Shown here one piece after another: positions 12,290-21,166 of a stretch of DNA of 64,000 nucleotides. The DNA lies in assembly GCF_019931675.1 (NCBI RefSeq), contig NZ_CP082922.1:3735001-3799000 (forward strand), given 5' to 3'. How positions within the stretch are numbered: position 1 is the first letter of the stretch; the number at the start of each line of letters is the position of its first letter. The DNA is from Nocardioides rotundus (GTDB lineage Bacteria > Actinomycetota > Actinomycetes > Propionibacteriales > Nocardioidaceae). The translations under genes were made by a program, and so were the position numbers. A model generated the notes under the pieces. That model was given only the letters and a program-made list of their open reading frames with translations, was not told the DNA's origin and ran no database searches.

Positions 12290-13066
12290 GTGGGGCAAAA
12301 CAACGCTGAGTCCTCTGAAGGCATCGACTCTCCTGATCTGGATCCTGCCGCACCCATCCCTCCGGAACCAACCGAAGAACCGGCGCCTGACAGTCCTCCG
12401 ACTGATGTTGACGCTCCGGAAGGCCCGACGGCCGCCAAGGTGGTCGCGTCGGCGCCGGGAGAGTGCAGCGATGGCGCCTACAACACTGCCGACCTTAAGG
12501 AGTACGGCACGTACAACTGGTACATGGGTGACGGGCCGAACCCTGCTGGCCTCAGCGATGCTGACATCAGGGCAGAGTTCGGTGCATCACTTGGCAATGT
12601 GACTGGCCAGAACACTAACTGCGCTGACTACGCCACCGACCGCGTGGAGGCCAAGGCCGCCTACCAGGGCCAGACCACCAAGGAGGCCGACATCAACGCA
12701 GATAACACATGCCAGTCTCGTGATCACACCAGCACCTGGGACGCCGGGAACCTCACGGCTGGCACACTCGGAAGATTCTGCTATTGGAGTGTCCCCACCC
12801 CTGGCGCAAAAAATGATCTGGTGGAAGCGGACGTTCGTTTCAACACCGTTGACGCCGACTGGACCCGAAAGGTAACCGCGTACTGCACCACGCGGTTCGA
12901 CATCCGTTCCACCGGAACGCACGAAGCGGGTCATGTGTTCGGACTCAAGCACGTGGGCGCCGGGCACGATAACCTGACGATGTACTCGCCAGGCGGGACA
13001 CCCTGCGACACGCGGCGAAGGACCCTAGGGAAGGGTGACATTCTCGGACTGCGCTCCATCTACTGA
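12290..13066 (+). CDS. Metzincin-type zinc metallopeptidase, N-terminus probably damaged
   Basis: From the only in-frame start (GTG 12290) the product is 258 residues. It contains the metzincin zinc motif HEAGHVFGLKH (211-221, HExxHxxGxxH) and a plausible Met-turn at Met231, as in matrixin-type (M10) peptidases. Six cysteines (59, 111, 141, 164, 199, 239) and a Pro/Glu-rich linker (20-50) suggest a secreted, disulfide-bonded protein, yet no signal peptide is in frame. A good ribosome site (GAGGAG, 12197-12202) with ATG 12210 lies upstream in another frame. A single-base change in the GGGGCAAAA run (12292-12299) would join the frames, though that N-terminus is not signal-like either. Base composition is visibly less GC-rich than the neighbours, suggesting transfer. 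Confidence 0.7.
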   Translation: MGQNNAESSEGIDSPDLDPAAPIPPEPTEEPAPDSPPTDVDAPEGPTAAKVVASAPGECSDGAYNTADLKEYGTYNWYMGDGPNPAGLSDADIRAEFGASLGNVTGQNTNCADYATDRVEAKAAYQGQTTKEADINADNTCQSRDHTSTWDAGNLTAGTLGRFCYWSVPTPGAKNDLVEADVRFNTVDADWTRKVTAYCTTRFDIRSTGTHEAGHVFGLKHVGAGHDNLTMYSPGGTPCDTRRRTLGKGDILGLRSIY

Positions 13067-13080
13067 ACGCCAAGCACGGC

Positions 13081-13088
13081 ACGAGGAG
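13081..13088. repeat. Target site duplication of the IS256 element, left copy
   Basis: The 8-bp sequence ACGAGGAG occurs directly left of the element and again at 14557-14564. Eight base pairs is the standard duplication length of IS256-family elements. The duplicated bases are the ribosome-binding site of the lipoprotein gene at 14572. Confidence 0.85.
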
Positions 13089-14556
13089 AGTTGAGTCCTA
13101 CAGAGTGGTGTACGACAGCCGGGTAGGGCGCGTGCCTCCCACGTAGGCGCGGCCACCGGGTGAATCCTTCGAGTGATCTTCCACAACCGACTCGAAGAAG
13201 GAGCACCACGATGACCGCTGGACCCAGTATCGACCCTGCCGACGTCGCGAGCGGCAGGACGCTCGAGGCGGGCGAGTTCCTGCACGAGCAGCTCGCGCAG
13301 GCGAGCCCTGATCTGATGCGCGGCCTGTTGACCACGTTCGTGAACGCGCTGCTCGGCGCGGAGGCCGACGCGGTGTGTGGCGCCGGCTACGGCACCCGGT
13401 CGCCGGAGCGGGTGAACTCACGCAACGGCTACCGCCACCGCGACCTCGACACCCGGATGGGCACGATCGACGTCGCGATCCCGAAGCTCCGCACGGGCAC
13501 GTACTTCCCCGAGTGGCTCCTCGAGCGTCGACGACGGGCCGAGGTCGCGCTGACGAGCGTGATCGCGACCTGCTACCTGCTCGGCGTCTCGACCAGGCGG
13601 ATGGACAAGCTCGTGCAGTCGCTCGGGATCACCGGGTTGTCGAAGTCCCAGGTCAGCGTGATGGCGCGCGACCTCGACGCGCACGTGACCGACTTCCGCA
13701 CCCGGCCCCTCGACGCCGGCCCATACACGTTCGTGGCAGCAGACGCGCTCACGATGCGGGTCCGCGAAGGAGGCCGGGTAGTGAAAGTCGCGGTCATGGT
13801 CGCCACCGCGCGTCAACGCCGACGGGCACCGCGAGGTCCTCGGCGTGCAGGTCGCGACTGGGGAGACCCACGCCGGCTGGCTGGCGTTCTTCCGCGACCT
13901 CGTCGCCCGAGGCCTGTCCGGCGTCGCGCTCGTGACCAGCGACGCCCACGCCGGTCTCGTCGAGGCGATCGGCGCGACCCTGCCCGGCGCGGCCTGGCAG
14001 CGGTGCCGGACCCACTACGCGTTCAACCTCATGGGTCTGTGCCCCAAGGCCGCCTGGCCCGGCGTGAAGGCGATGCTCCACTCCGTCTACGACCAGCCCG
14101 ACGCGAAGTCGGTCCACGCCCAGTTCGACAAGTTCCTCGACAGCGAGCTCATCACCTCGCTGCCCGCGGCCCGTGACCACCTCGACGGCGCCCGCGCCGA
14201 CATCCTGTCCTTCACCGGTTTCCCGCGCGAGGTATGGCGCCAGATCTGGTCGAACAACCCCAACGAGCGCCTCAACCGCGAGATCCGACGGCGTACCGAC
14301 GTCGTCGGGATCTTCCCCGACCGCGACGCGATCATCCGCCTCGTCGGAGCCGTCCTGGCCGAGCAACACGACGAATGGACCGAGGGCCGGCGCTACCTCG
14401 GGCTCGACGTCCTCGCCCGCTCCCGCATGAACCTCGTCACCGGCACCATCGAGACCACCGGCACAACCACCACCGACGACCAGGAGGCAGCCATCAGCGC
14501 CTAACGACACGCCCGACGAGGGATTCTTGTCGTACACCACCTCGAGGGACTTGACC
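13089..14556 (+). mobile_element. IS256-family insertion sequence
   Basis: The 1468-bp element has imperfect terminal inverted repeats of about 28 bp (13090-13117 and 14528-14555, identical over GTGGTGTACGACA). It is flanked by 8-bp direct repeats ACGAGGAG and holds one transposase gene with a frameshift. Removing the element and one repeat copy restores a 31-bp spacer between the metzincin stop and the lipoprotein ATG, with an intact ribosome site. Confidence 0.92.
13211..14504 (+). pseudogene. IS256-family (Mutator-type) transposase, frameshifted
   Basis: The first frame runs from ATG 13211 (after AAGGAG) and includes the first catalytic Asp (FVAADALTMR). At about 13808-13812 one extra base shifts the frame: GCCACCGCGCGTCAAC where GCC ACC GGC GTC AAC is expected. 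The second frame (from 13845) carries the second Asp (VTSDAHAG) and the catalytic Glu (NNPNERLNREIRRRT), and ends at TAA 14504. All DDE residues are present but split over two frames. IS256 elements are not known for programmed frameshifting, so it is probably inactive, unless the extra base is an assembly error. Confidence 0.88.
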
Positions 14557-14571
14557 ACGAGGAGGGGCTCA

Positions 14572-14940
14572 ATGCTCAGCATAGGACGTGCGCTCGTCAC
14601 GTTGACGGCCGTTGGCCTTTTGACGAGCTGCGCAGCTGATGAGTCCTCTGATTCCCCTGGAGACTGCGTGTTTGGCGTTGTCTACCAGGGGCATGAGTAC
14701 AGAGCGATCATCGGCAAGGCCCAAGCGACGGGCGCGAAACTGAGTGAGCCCGCGACCCTCGCTGGCTGCGAAGGCGAGGACCCGGGTGACGATGCCGCTA
14801 GCACCTACGAGGCCCGTCGCATTCGAAACGTCGCTCCCAGGTGGGCCATCGCCGTCCAGTCCGGCGCGGATGAGCTTTACCTTGCCCGGGTGGACGCGGA
14901 CCTCCCTGCGTCCGTCGCGACCCGCTTGGAACTCAATTGA
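14572..14940 (+). CDS. Small lipoprotein of unknown function
   Basis: 122 residues. The N-terminus is a lipoprotein signal with lipobox LLTSC (Cys about residue 20), followed by an Asp/Ser/Glu-rich stretch and a compact domain with two further cysteines. I do not recognise the domain. The ribosome site GAGGAG belongs to the 8-bp duplication made by the IS256 insertion, so translation can still start, but the gene is now cut off from the metzincin gene that it originally followed by 31 bp. The mature protein may have been a partner of, or substrate for, that protease; this is only inference. Codon use is less GC-rich than in the surrounding region. Confidence 0.7.
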   Translation: MLSIGRALVTLTAVGLLTSCAADESSDSPGDCVFGVVYQGHEYRAIIGKAQATGAKLSEPATLAGCEGEDPGDDAASTYEARRIRNVAPRWAIAVQSGADELYLARVDADLPASVATRLELN

Positions 14941-15117
14941 CGTGGAGCGCCTTCCCGGACCCTGGCCAGTGACGATCAGTTCCGGTCACTGACTCAGGGG
15001 CCCCCGATCGCCCACAATGCCCGTTCGGAACACTGGTCAGTGATGGGGTTGTCCGAAACCCCGAATGCCCGCGAATTCTGAGCAGAACGGGACACGCGGC
15101 CCAGCGAGTGCGGTTCC

Positions 15118-17226
15118 TCAGCTGCCGGTGCCGACCCGGTCCGGCGAGAGGTCCAGGCGCCGCAGCAGCTGCGCGTTGAGGGCGACCACCACGGTCGAGG
15201 CGCTCATCAGGATCGCGCCGACCGACATCGGCAGGGTGAACCCGATCGGCGCGAGCACCCCGGCCGCGAGCGGGACGGCGATCAGGTTGTATCCCGCACC
15301 CCAGGCGAGGTTCTGGATGCTCTTGCGGTACGTCGCCTCGGACAGCTCGATCACCGAGACCACCGACCGCGGGTCGTCGGAGGCGAGGATGATCCCCGCC
15401 GACGCGATCGCCACGTCCGTGCCGGCGCCGATCGCGATCCCGACGTCCGCCTGGGCGAGGGCGGGGGCGTCGTTGACGCCGTCGCCGGTGAAGGCGACCC
15501 GTTTGCCCTCGGCCTGCAGCTCGGCCACCGTCGACGACTTGTCCTCGGGCCGGACACCGGCGTAGAAGCGGTCGATCCCGAGCTCGGCGGCGACCGACGC
15601 GGCAACCGCTTCCGCGTCGCCGGTGATCATCACGACCTCCAGCCCGCGAGCCTGCAGCGCCTTCACCGCCGCGCGGGACTCGGCTCGGATCTCGTCAGCC
15701 AGCCGCAGCGCCCCGGCCACCTCGCCGTCGACGACGACGTGCAGCACGATCGCGCCCTCGTCCTGCCAGGCCGACGTCGCCTCCAGGTCGTCTCGGTCGG
15801 CCTCGCGGAGCATCGCCGGGCCGCCGACCCGGACCCGTCGCCCGGCCACGGTGGCGGTGACGCCGACGGCGGGCGAGGAGGTGAAGTCCTCGGCCGGCTC
15901 CAGGTGGAGCGAGCGCTCCTCGGCAGCCCGGACGATCGCCCGCGCCAGCGGGTGCTCGGAGTCGGCCTCCGCGGACGCGGCGTACTGCAACAGCTCGTCC
16001 TCCCCCATGCCCGACCCGTCGGCGGGCAGGACCGCGCTGACCACAGGGCGCCCGGCCGTCAGGGTGCCGGTCTTGTCGAAGAGCACGGTGTCGACGGTCC
16101 GCATCGACTCCATCTCCAGGCGATCCTTGACCAGTACGCCGGCACGCGCGGCGCGCTCGGTGGCGATCGAGATGACCAACGGGATCGCCAGGCCGAGGGC
16201 GTGGGGGCAGGCGATCACCAGGACTGTGATGGCGCGGACGACGGCCTCGTCGGGCATCCCGAGCACCGACCAGACGATCGCGGTGACGACCGCGGCGCCC
16301 AGGGCGAACCAGAACAGCCAGCCGGCGGCTGTGTCGGCGAGCCGCTGGGCGCGGGAGCCGGACGCTTGCGCGTCGGCGACCAGCTTCTGGATTCCGGCCA
16401 GGGTGGTCTCGTCGCCGGTGGCGGTGACCTCGACCCGCAGGCCGGAGTCGGTGGCGACGGTCCCGGCGACGACGGGGTCGCCGGGCTCACGCCGTACCGA
16501 CCGGGACTCGCCGGTGATCATCGACTCGTCCATCGACGCCGACCCGTCGACGACCCTGCCGTCCGCGGGCACGCGACCGCCGGGGCGGACCACGACGACA
16601 TCGCCGACCTCGAGCTCGGTGGGGGCGACGGTGACCGTGCGGTCGCCCTCGACCCGCTCCGCCTCGTCCGGCAGCAGCGCGGCCAAGGAGTCCAACGCGG
16701 AGGTGGTCTCGGCCAGCGACCTCATCTCGATCCAGTGGCCGAGCAGCATGATCACGACCAGCAGCGCCAGCTCCCACCAGAAGTCCAGGTGGTGCGCCAA
16801 CAGGCCGAGCGTCGAGCCCCACGAGGCGACGAACGCGACGGTGAGGGCGAGCGCGACCAGCAGCATCATCCCGGGCTGCCGCGTCTTGATCTCGCTCACC
16901 GCCCCGGTGAGGAACGGCCGGCCGAACCAGGCGTAGAGGATCGTGCCGAGGATCGGCGAGACCCACTCCAGGCCGGGCACGTCGGGCAGGTCGTAGCCCA
17001 GCAGGTCCGCGAACATCGGGGAGAGCAGCACCGTCGGCACCGCCAGGGCGAGCGAGCCGAGGAAGAGGCCGCGGAACATCGCGGCGTGGTCCCCGTGACC
17101 CCCATGGCCCCCGTGCCCACCGTGACCGGAGTGCTCGGCGTGGTCCTCGTGGCCCGCCATGTCGTGCTCGGACATGGCGTGGCCGGAGTGCTCCGTCCCC
17201 GCCTGCGGGCCGTGGTGGCTGCTCAT
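15118..17226 (-). CDS. copB: CopB-type (P1B) copper-translocating ATPase
   Basis: 702 residues from ATG 17226. The N-terminus is rich in His/Gly/Asp (metal binding), with no CxxC domain. The membrane metal site is CPH (ACPHALGLAIP), the mark of the P1B-3/CopB group, unlike the CPC of CopA. The phosphorylation motif DKTGT, the TGES-type actuator loop (ITGES) and GDGVNDAPAL are all present. It should pump copper or silver out of the cytoplasm. The frame is open back to 17268, but that segment overlaps one of two copper-type operators, and GGAAGG precedes 17226, so the shorter start is preferred. No csoR or chaperone gene lies beside it. Confidence 0.93.
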   Translation of the reverse strand: MSSHHGPQAGTEHSGHAMSEHDMAGHEDHAEHSGHGGHGGHGGHGDHAAMFRGLFLGSLALAVPTVLLSPMFADLLGYDLPDVPGLEWVSPILGTILYAWFGRPFLTGAVSEIKTRQPGMMLLVALALTVAFVASWGSTLGLLAHHLDFWWELALLVVIMLLGHWIEMRSLAETTSALDSLAALLPDEAERVEGDRTVTVAPTELEVGDVVVVRPGGRVPADGRVVDGSASMDESMITGESRSVRREPGDPVVAGTVATDSGLRVEVTATGDETTLAGIQKLVADAQASGSRAQRLADTAAGWLFWFALGAAVVTAIVWSVLGMPDEAVVRAITVLVIACPHALGLAIPLVISIATERAARAGVLVKDRLEMESMRTVDTVLFDKTGTLTAGRPVVSAVLPADGSGMGEDELLQYAASAEADSEHPLARAIVRAAEERSLHLEPAEDFTSSPAVGVTATVAGRRVRVGGPAMLREADRDDLEATSAWQDEGAIVLHVVVDGEVAGALRLADEIRAESRAAVKALQARGLEVVMITGDAEAVAASVAAELGIDRFYAGVRPEDKSSTVAELQAEGKRVAFTGDGVNDAPALAQADVGIAIGAGTDVAIASAGIILASDDPRSVVSVIELSEATYRKSIQNLAWGAGYNLIAVPLAAGVLAPIGFTLPMSVGAILMSASTVVVALNAQLLRRLDLSPDRVGTGS

Positions 17227-17248
17227 CAGTTCCGATCCTTCCTCACGA

Positions 17249-17265
17249 ATACCTACTGGGGGTAT
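17249..17265. promoter_or_regulatory. Copper-type operator, proximal site
   Basis: ATACCTACTGGGGGTAT is a 17-bp inverted repeat of the type bound by CsoR-family repressors. It lies 23 bp upstream of the CopB start. A second site lies at 17282-17298; the centres are 33 bp apart, about three helical turns. Confidence 0.7.
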
Positions 17266-17281
17266 CACGCCTCTGCACTTT

Positions 17282-17298
17282 ATACCCCCATAGGGTAT
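17282..17298. promoter_or_regulatory. Copper-type operator, distal site
   Basis: ATACCCCCATAGGGTAT is a 17-bp near-perfect inverted repeat matching the general CsoR/DUF156 operator pattern (ATACCCC with GGGTAT). With the site at 17249-17265 it forms a tandem pair in front of the copper ATPase gene. The regulator must be encoded elsewhere. Confidence 0.7.
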
Positions 17299-17433
17299 TT
17301 GCCAAGCGGCCTCGTCTCACCGAGCGCCGCCGTGAAGAATCGACCACGACCCGGGTCACTGCACCCCGGGACGGCCGGACTGGGTGCACTTTCGACCACG
17401 GCCGGGGGGTCTTCACCCGGCGCCGGCCCGGGG

Positions 17434-18249
17434 TCAGTCGGCCAGCAGGAACTCCGAGACCAGGGGGCCGAGGTCGGCGGCGCGGGTGATCAGCCCGAGG
17501 TGCCCGTCGTCGTAGACGTGCAGCGTCGCGCGCGGGAGCAGCGCGGCCATGATCCGCGCGTTGACCAGCGGGATGATCGGGTCGTCGGAACCGGCGAGGA
17601 TGAGCGTCGGCTGCCGGATCAGCGGCAGCGCGGGCAGGCTGGACCAGCCGGCGCCGGCGAGCAGCTGATAGAGGTACCCCCGCGAGCTGCCGAGCCGCTC
17701 GGGGGCGTTGAGCAGCCGGCCGACCAGCTCGGGGTCCTCGCGCAGGGAGCCGCCGTACAGCTCCGCCGCGTTCTCCCGGGCGAACTCCGGGTCGCGGTAT
17801 CGCCGCGGCGTCACCATCTTCCGCAGCACCGACGGCCGCGCCGGCACCATCAGGCTGCCGGTCCCGGTCGCGGCGAGCACCAGCCGCCGGCAGCGCCGCG
17901 GCTGCTGGACGGCGATCTGCTGCGCGAGCCCGCCGCCCCAGGAGATGCCCAGGACGTCGTACCGGTCATGGCCCAGCGCCGCCATCATCCGCCGCACCAG
18001 GGCGGCCAGCATCGGGAAGGAGTACGGCGCCGGCGGCGCGGGCGAGCCGCCGACTCCCGGCACGTCGAAGCGGACCACCTCGATCCGGCGATCCACCGCG
18101 TCGACGAACGGCTGCAGCACGTCCAGGCTGGCGCCGATCCCGTTGCACAGCAGCAGCGGCGGGCCGGGCTCGGTCCCGGGGCGTACGGCGACCCGCAGGT
18201 CCTGGCCGAGCACGCGGACCTTCGGATGCCGGTCGGTCGCCGGGCTCAC
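17434..18249 (-). CDS. phaZ: Intracellular PHA depolymerase (alpha/beta hydrolase)
   Basis: 271 residues, closely resembling Pseudomonas-type medium-chain PHA depolymerases: NGIGASLDVLQPFVDAVD, then FDVPGVGGS, nucleophile elbow GISWGG, and LVLAATGTG. The acid lies in AGSDDPIIP and the base in DDGHLGL. It should release 3-hydroxyacyl monomers from storage granules. It starts with GTG at 18249, overlapping the acyl-CoA dehydrogenase stop by 4 bp (GTGA), so the two are translationally coupled. It is the last gene of the four-gene PHA operon. The 207-bp gap after it (17227-17433) carries the copper operators and GC-rich inverted repeats, with no gene. Confidence 0.88.
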   Translation of the reverse strand: MSPATDRHPKVRVLGQDLRVAVRPGTEPGPPLLLCNGIGASLDVLQPFVDAVDRRIEVVRFDVPGVGGSPAPPAPYSFPMLAALVRRMMAALGHDRYDVLGISWGGGLAQQIAVQQPRRCRRLVLAATGTGSLMVPARPSVLRKMVTPRRYRDPEFARENAAELYGGSLREDPELVGRLLNAPERLGSSRGYLYQLLAGAGWSSLPALPLIRQPTLILAGSDDPIIPLVNARIMAALLPRATLHVYDDGHLGLITRAADLGPLVSEFLLAD

Positions 18250-19463
18250 GTGAACGCGCCCACGCCGGTGATGTCCCGGCCGACGATGAGCGTCTGGATC
18301 GTCTCGGTCCCCTCGTAGGTGTGCAGCGCCTCCATGTCGGCCATGTGCCGCATCACGTGGTTCTCCAGGAGGATCCCGTTGCCGCCGAGCAGGTCGCGGG
18401 CCTCGGCGATCACCTGGCGCGCCTTGCTGGTGTTGTTCATCTTGGCCAGCGCCGCGATCGTGTCGGTCAGCTGCCCCTCCTCCATCAGCCGGCCCAGCCG
18501 CAGGCAGTAGAGCTGCATCGAGCTGACCTCGGCCAGCATCTTCACCAGCCGCTCCTGGACGATCTGGAAGCTGACCAGCGGGCGGCCGAACTGGTGGCGC
18601 CGCGAGCAGTAGTCGACCGCGATCTCATACGCCGCCGTGGCGTGGCCGAGCGCGGCCCAGGCGACCGCGTTCCGGGTGCCGGCCAGCACCCGGCCGGTGT
18701 CTTTGAAGGAGCGCGCCCCGGGCAGCCGGGACGACTCGGGCACGCGCACGCCGTCGAGCCGGATGTGGGCCTGCCAGACCGAGCGCAGCGAGCCCTTGCC
18801 GTCGATCCGGGTGGCGTCGTACCCCTCCATCGACGGCTCGACCAGGAAGCCCTTCACCTGGCCGTCCTCGGTGTCGCGGGCCCACACGACGACCACGTCG
18901 GCGACGGTGCCGTTGCCGATCCACTTCTTCTCCCCGTCGAGCGCCCAGTGGTCGCCGTCCCGGCGGGCGGAGGTCTCCAGCGCGACCGAGTCCGACCCGT
19001 GGTTCGGCTCGGTCAGCGCGAAGGCGCCCAGCGCGTCGACCGTCGCCATCGAGGGCAGCCACCGCTGCTTCTGCTCCTCGCTGCCGAGCATAGCGATGGA
19101 CTGCATCGCCAGCCCGGACTGGACGCCGAGGAAGGTCCCGACGCTGCCGTCGCCGCGATTGAGCTCGAGGTGGATCAGCCCGTTGGCGAGCGGGCCGAGC
19201 GGCGGGCAGCCGTACCCCTCGATCCCGTCGCCCACGAGGCCGAGCTCGCCGAGCCGCCGCACCAGGTCGCGGGGGAAGTCGGCCCGCTCCCAGTGGTCGT
19301 TGATCACCGGCAGCACCTCGTCGTCGACGAAGTGCCGGGTGCGCTGCCAGATCTCCCGCTCCTGCTCGGTGAGCTGGTCGGCGATCCGGAAGAAGTCGGT
19401 GCCGCGGGCCCGGCCCAGCGGCTTGTCGGTGGTCCCGGGCCCGGCCGCGTCGTGGATGGTCAT
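18246..19463 (-). CDS. Acyl-CoA dehydrogenase (glutaryl-CoA dehydrogenase-like)
   Basis: 405 residues from ATG 19463; the frame is open far upstream only because it reads antisense through phaC. The FAD/substrate motifs FALTEPNHGSD and WIGNGTVADV, the C-terminal helix region RRHQFGRPLVSFQ, and the likely catalytic Glu in HTYEGTETIQ (TYEGT, as in glutaryl-CoA and related dehydrogenases) are present. It oxidises an acyl-CoA to the enoyl-CoA using FAD and electron-transferring flavoprotein. In this operon it may feed beta-oxidation intermediates to, or drain products from, the PHA cycle. It lies 11 bp after phaC and overlaps phaZ by 4 bp. Confidence 0.9.
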   Translation of the reverse strand: MTIHDAAGPGTTDKPLGRARGTDFFRIADQLTEQEREIWQRTRHFVDDEVLPVINDHWERADFPRDLVRRLGELGLVGDGIEGYGCPPLGPLANGLIHLELNRGDGSVGTFLGVQSGLAMQSIAMLGSEEQKQRWLPSMATVDALGAFALTEPNHGSDSVALETSARRDGDHWALDGEKKWIGNGTVADVVVVWARDTEDGQVKGFLVEPSMEGYDATRIDGKGSLRSVWQAHIRLDGVRVPESSRLPGARSFKDTGRVLAGTRNAVAWAALGHATAAYEIAVDYCSRRHQFGRPLVSFQIVQERLVKMLAEVSSMQLYCLRLGRLMEEGQLTDTIAALAKMNNTSKARQVIAEARDLLGGNGILLENHVMRHMADMEALHTYEGTETIQTLIVGRDITGVGAFT

Positions 19464-19474
19464 GGTGCTGCCTC

Positions 19475-21166
19475 TCAGTCGTCGTGCACGTAGCTGCCGG
19501 GGGCCTCGCCGAGCGGCGGGTACTCGGCGTTGCCGGGCTTCTTCGGCGCGGTCCGCTGCCCGCCCGCGCGCTCGTCCAGCCAGAGCGTCACGTCGGCCCA
19601 CCAGGTGCCCTCCTGGGTCTCCGCGGACTCCAGCCATGCCTGGGCGCTGGGCGGGGTCTCGGTGTTGGTCCGGAAGCTCGCCTTGGGGTTGCCGGGCGGG
19701 TTCACCAGGGCGGCGATGTGGCCGGAGGTGGACAGCACGAACCGGGTGTCCCCGCCGAGCATCTGCGTGGAGCGGTAGCAGCTCTCCCACGGCGTGATGT
19801 GGTCGGCGATCCCCGCGACGACGTAGGAGTCCACGTCGACCTTGCCGAGGTCGATCGGCACGCCCCACAGGCTGACCCCGCCGGGCGTGACCAGCCCGTT
19901 GTCCACCGACAGGTCGACGAAGTCGCTGTGCAGCGCGGCGGTCATCCGCGTGGTGTCGGCGTTCCAGAACAGGATGTCGAAGGCGGGCGGCCGCTTGCCG
20001 AGGAGGTAGTTGTTGACCCAGTAGTTCCACACTAGGTCGCCGGGCCGCAGCCAGGCGAACACCTCGGCGAGCGCGCGCCCGTCGAGATAGCCCTGCCTCC
20101 GCGACTTCGCCTTGGCGGCCTCCGCGGTCCGCGCGTCGGTGAGCGCCCCCGCCGTCCCCGCCCGCGCGGTGTCGAGCACGGTGACCGCGAGGATGAACGC
20201 GGCGAGCCGATCCTGCCGGCCGGTCGCGGCGAGATAGCCCGCGGTGATCGAGGCCAGGATGCCGCCCGAGCAGATCCCGCTGAGGATCGTCTGCTCGCTG
20301 CCGCTGATCGACTCCACCGCGTCCAGCGCCTCGAGGATCGCCCCGACGTAGGTCTCGAAGCCCCAGTCGGCGTGCCGCGCGTCCGGGTTGCGCCAGGACA
20401 TCACGAACATCTGCCGCCCCTGCGCGACGGCGTACTCGATCAGGCTGCGGTCCGGGGCCAGGTCGATCGCGTAGAACTTGTTGATCGTGGGGGGTACGAC
20501 GAGCGTGGGGACGTCGTACACCTTCTTCGTGGTGGGGGTGTACTGCAGCAGCTCGAACACCTCGGTACGCAGGACCACGTGTCCCGGCGTCGCCGCGATG
20601 TTCTCCCCGACCTCGTAGCCGGTGGTGTCGACCATCTCGGGGATCCGCGGCGCGTTCACCAGGTCCTTGACCAGCTGGCCGCCGCCCCGGACCAGGCTGG
20701 CGCCGCCGGTATCGATCGCGGTCTTCGCCGACGTCGGGTTGACCAGCGGCAGGTTGCTCGGCGAGAGCGCCTCGGTGAGGTTCTCCACCAGGAAGCGGGT
20801 GCGCTTCTCGTCGCGCCAGTCCAGGTCTGCGTCGTCGACCAGCTGCTCGGCCGTGCGGCCCGCCGCGAGGTAGAGCTGGACCAGCCGGCGCAGCAGCGCG
20901 TTGCCCTCCCACGCCTCGTCCTTGAAGCGGCGGTCCCGCCGGTCCGGGGCGACCGAGGAGCTGCCGAGGGCGATCCGGCCCGACTCCACGCCGAGGTCGG
21001 CCAGCCGCCGCAGCGTCGTCCGCGGCCGCTTGGCCAGGTGCATCGCCCAGGTCGCCGTGGACAGGTCGGGGGTGAAGCGGCGCAGCGGCCCCATCGCGGC
21101 GTCGACCAGCAGCACGTCGAGCGGTGCGGCCTGGCCGGCGAGGTCGGTGTCGGTGTCGGTGCTCAT
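19475..21166 (-). CDS. phaC: Polyhydroxyalkanoate synthase
   Basis: 563 residues from ATG 21166. The lipase-like box is GICSGG with the catalytic Cys at about 299, completed by Asp in ADHITPW and His in SGHIAALVNPPG, all standard for PHA synthases. The conserved segments VVPPTINKFYAIDL and FVMSWRNPD are present. Overall length and pattern resemble class I/II enzymes (single subunit, no PhaE/PhaR partner nearby). It polymerises (R)-3-hydroxyacyl-CoA into storage granules. Its ATG overlaps the upstream ligase stop as ATGA, indicating translational coupling. No phasin gene is seen in the window. Confidence 0.95.
   Translation of the reverse strand: MSTDTDTDLAGQAAPLDVLLVDAAMGPLRRFTPDLSTATWAMHLAKRPRTTLRRLADLGVESGRIALGSSSVAPDRRDRRFKDEAWEGNALLRRLVQLYLAAGRTAEQLVDDADLDWRDEKRTRFLVENLTEALSPSNLPLVNPTSAKTAIDTGGASLVRGGGQLVKDLVNAPRIPEMVDTTGYEVGENIAATPGHVVLRTEVFELLQYTPTTKKVYDVPTLVVPPTINKFYAIDLAPDRSLIEYAVAQGRQMFVMSWRNPDARHADWGFETYVGAILEALDAVESISGSEQTILSGICSGGILASITAGYLAATGRQDRLAAFILAVTVLDTARAGTAGALTDARTAEAAKAKSRRQGYLDGRALAEVFAWLRPGDLVWNYWVNNYLLGKRPPAFDILFWNADTTRMTAALHSDFVDLSVDNGLVTPGGVSLWGVPIDLGKVDVDSYVVAGIADHITPWESCYRSTQMLGGDTRFVLSTSGHIAALVNPPGNPKASFRTNTETPPSAQAWLESAETQEGTWWADVTLWLDERAGGQRTAPKKPGNAEYPPLGEAPGSYVHDD

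Noticed and set aside
17227..17433. A csoR gene in the gap before the copper pump
   Set aside because: No open frame with CsoR Cys-His-Cys ligands; only operators and inverted repeats.
15739..18318. 859-residue forward open frame
   Set aside because: Antisense to the copper ATPase and phaZ; low-complexity composition.
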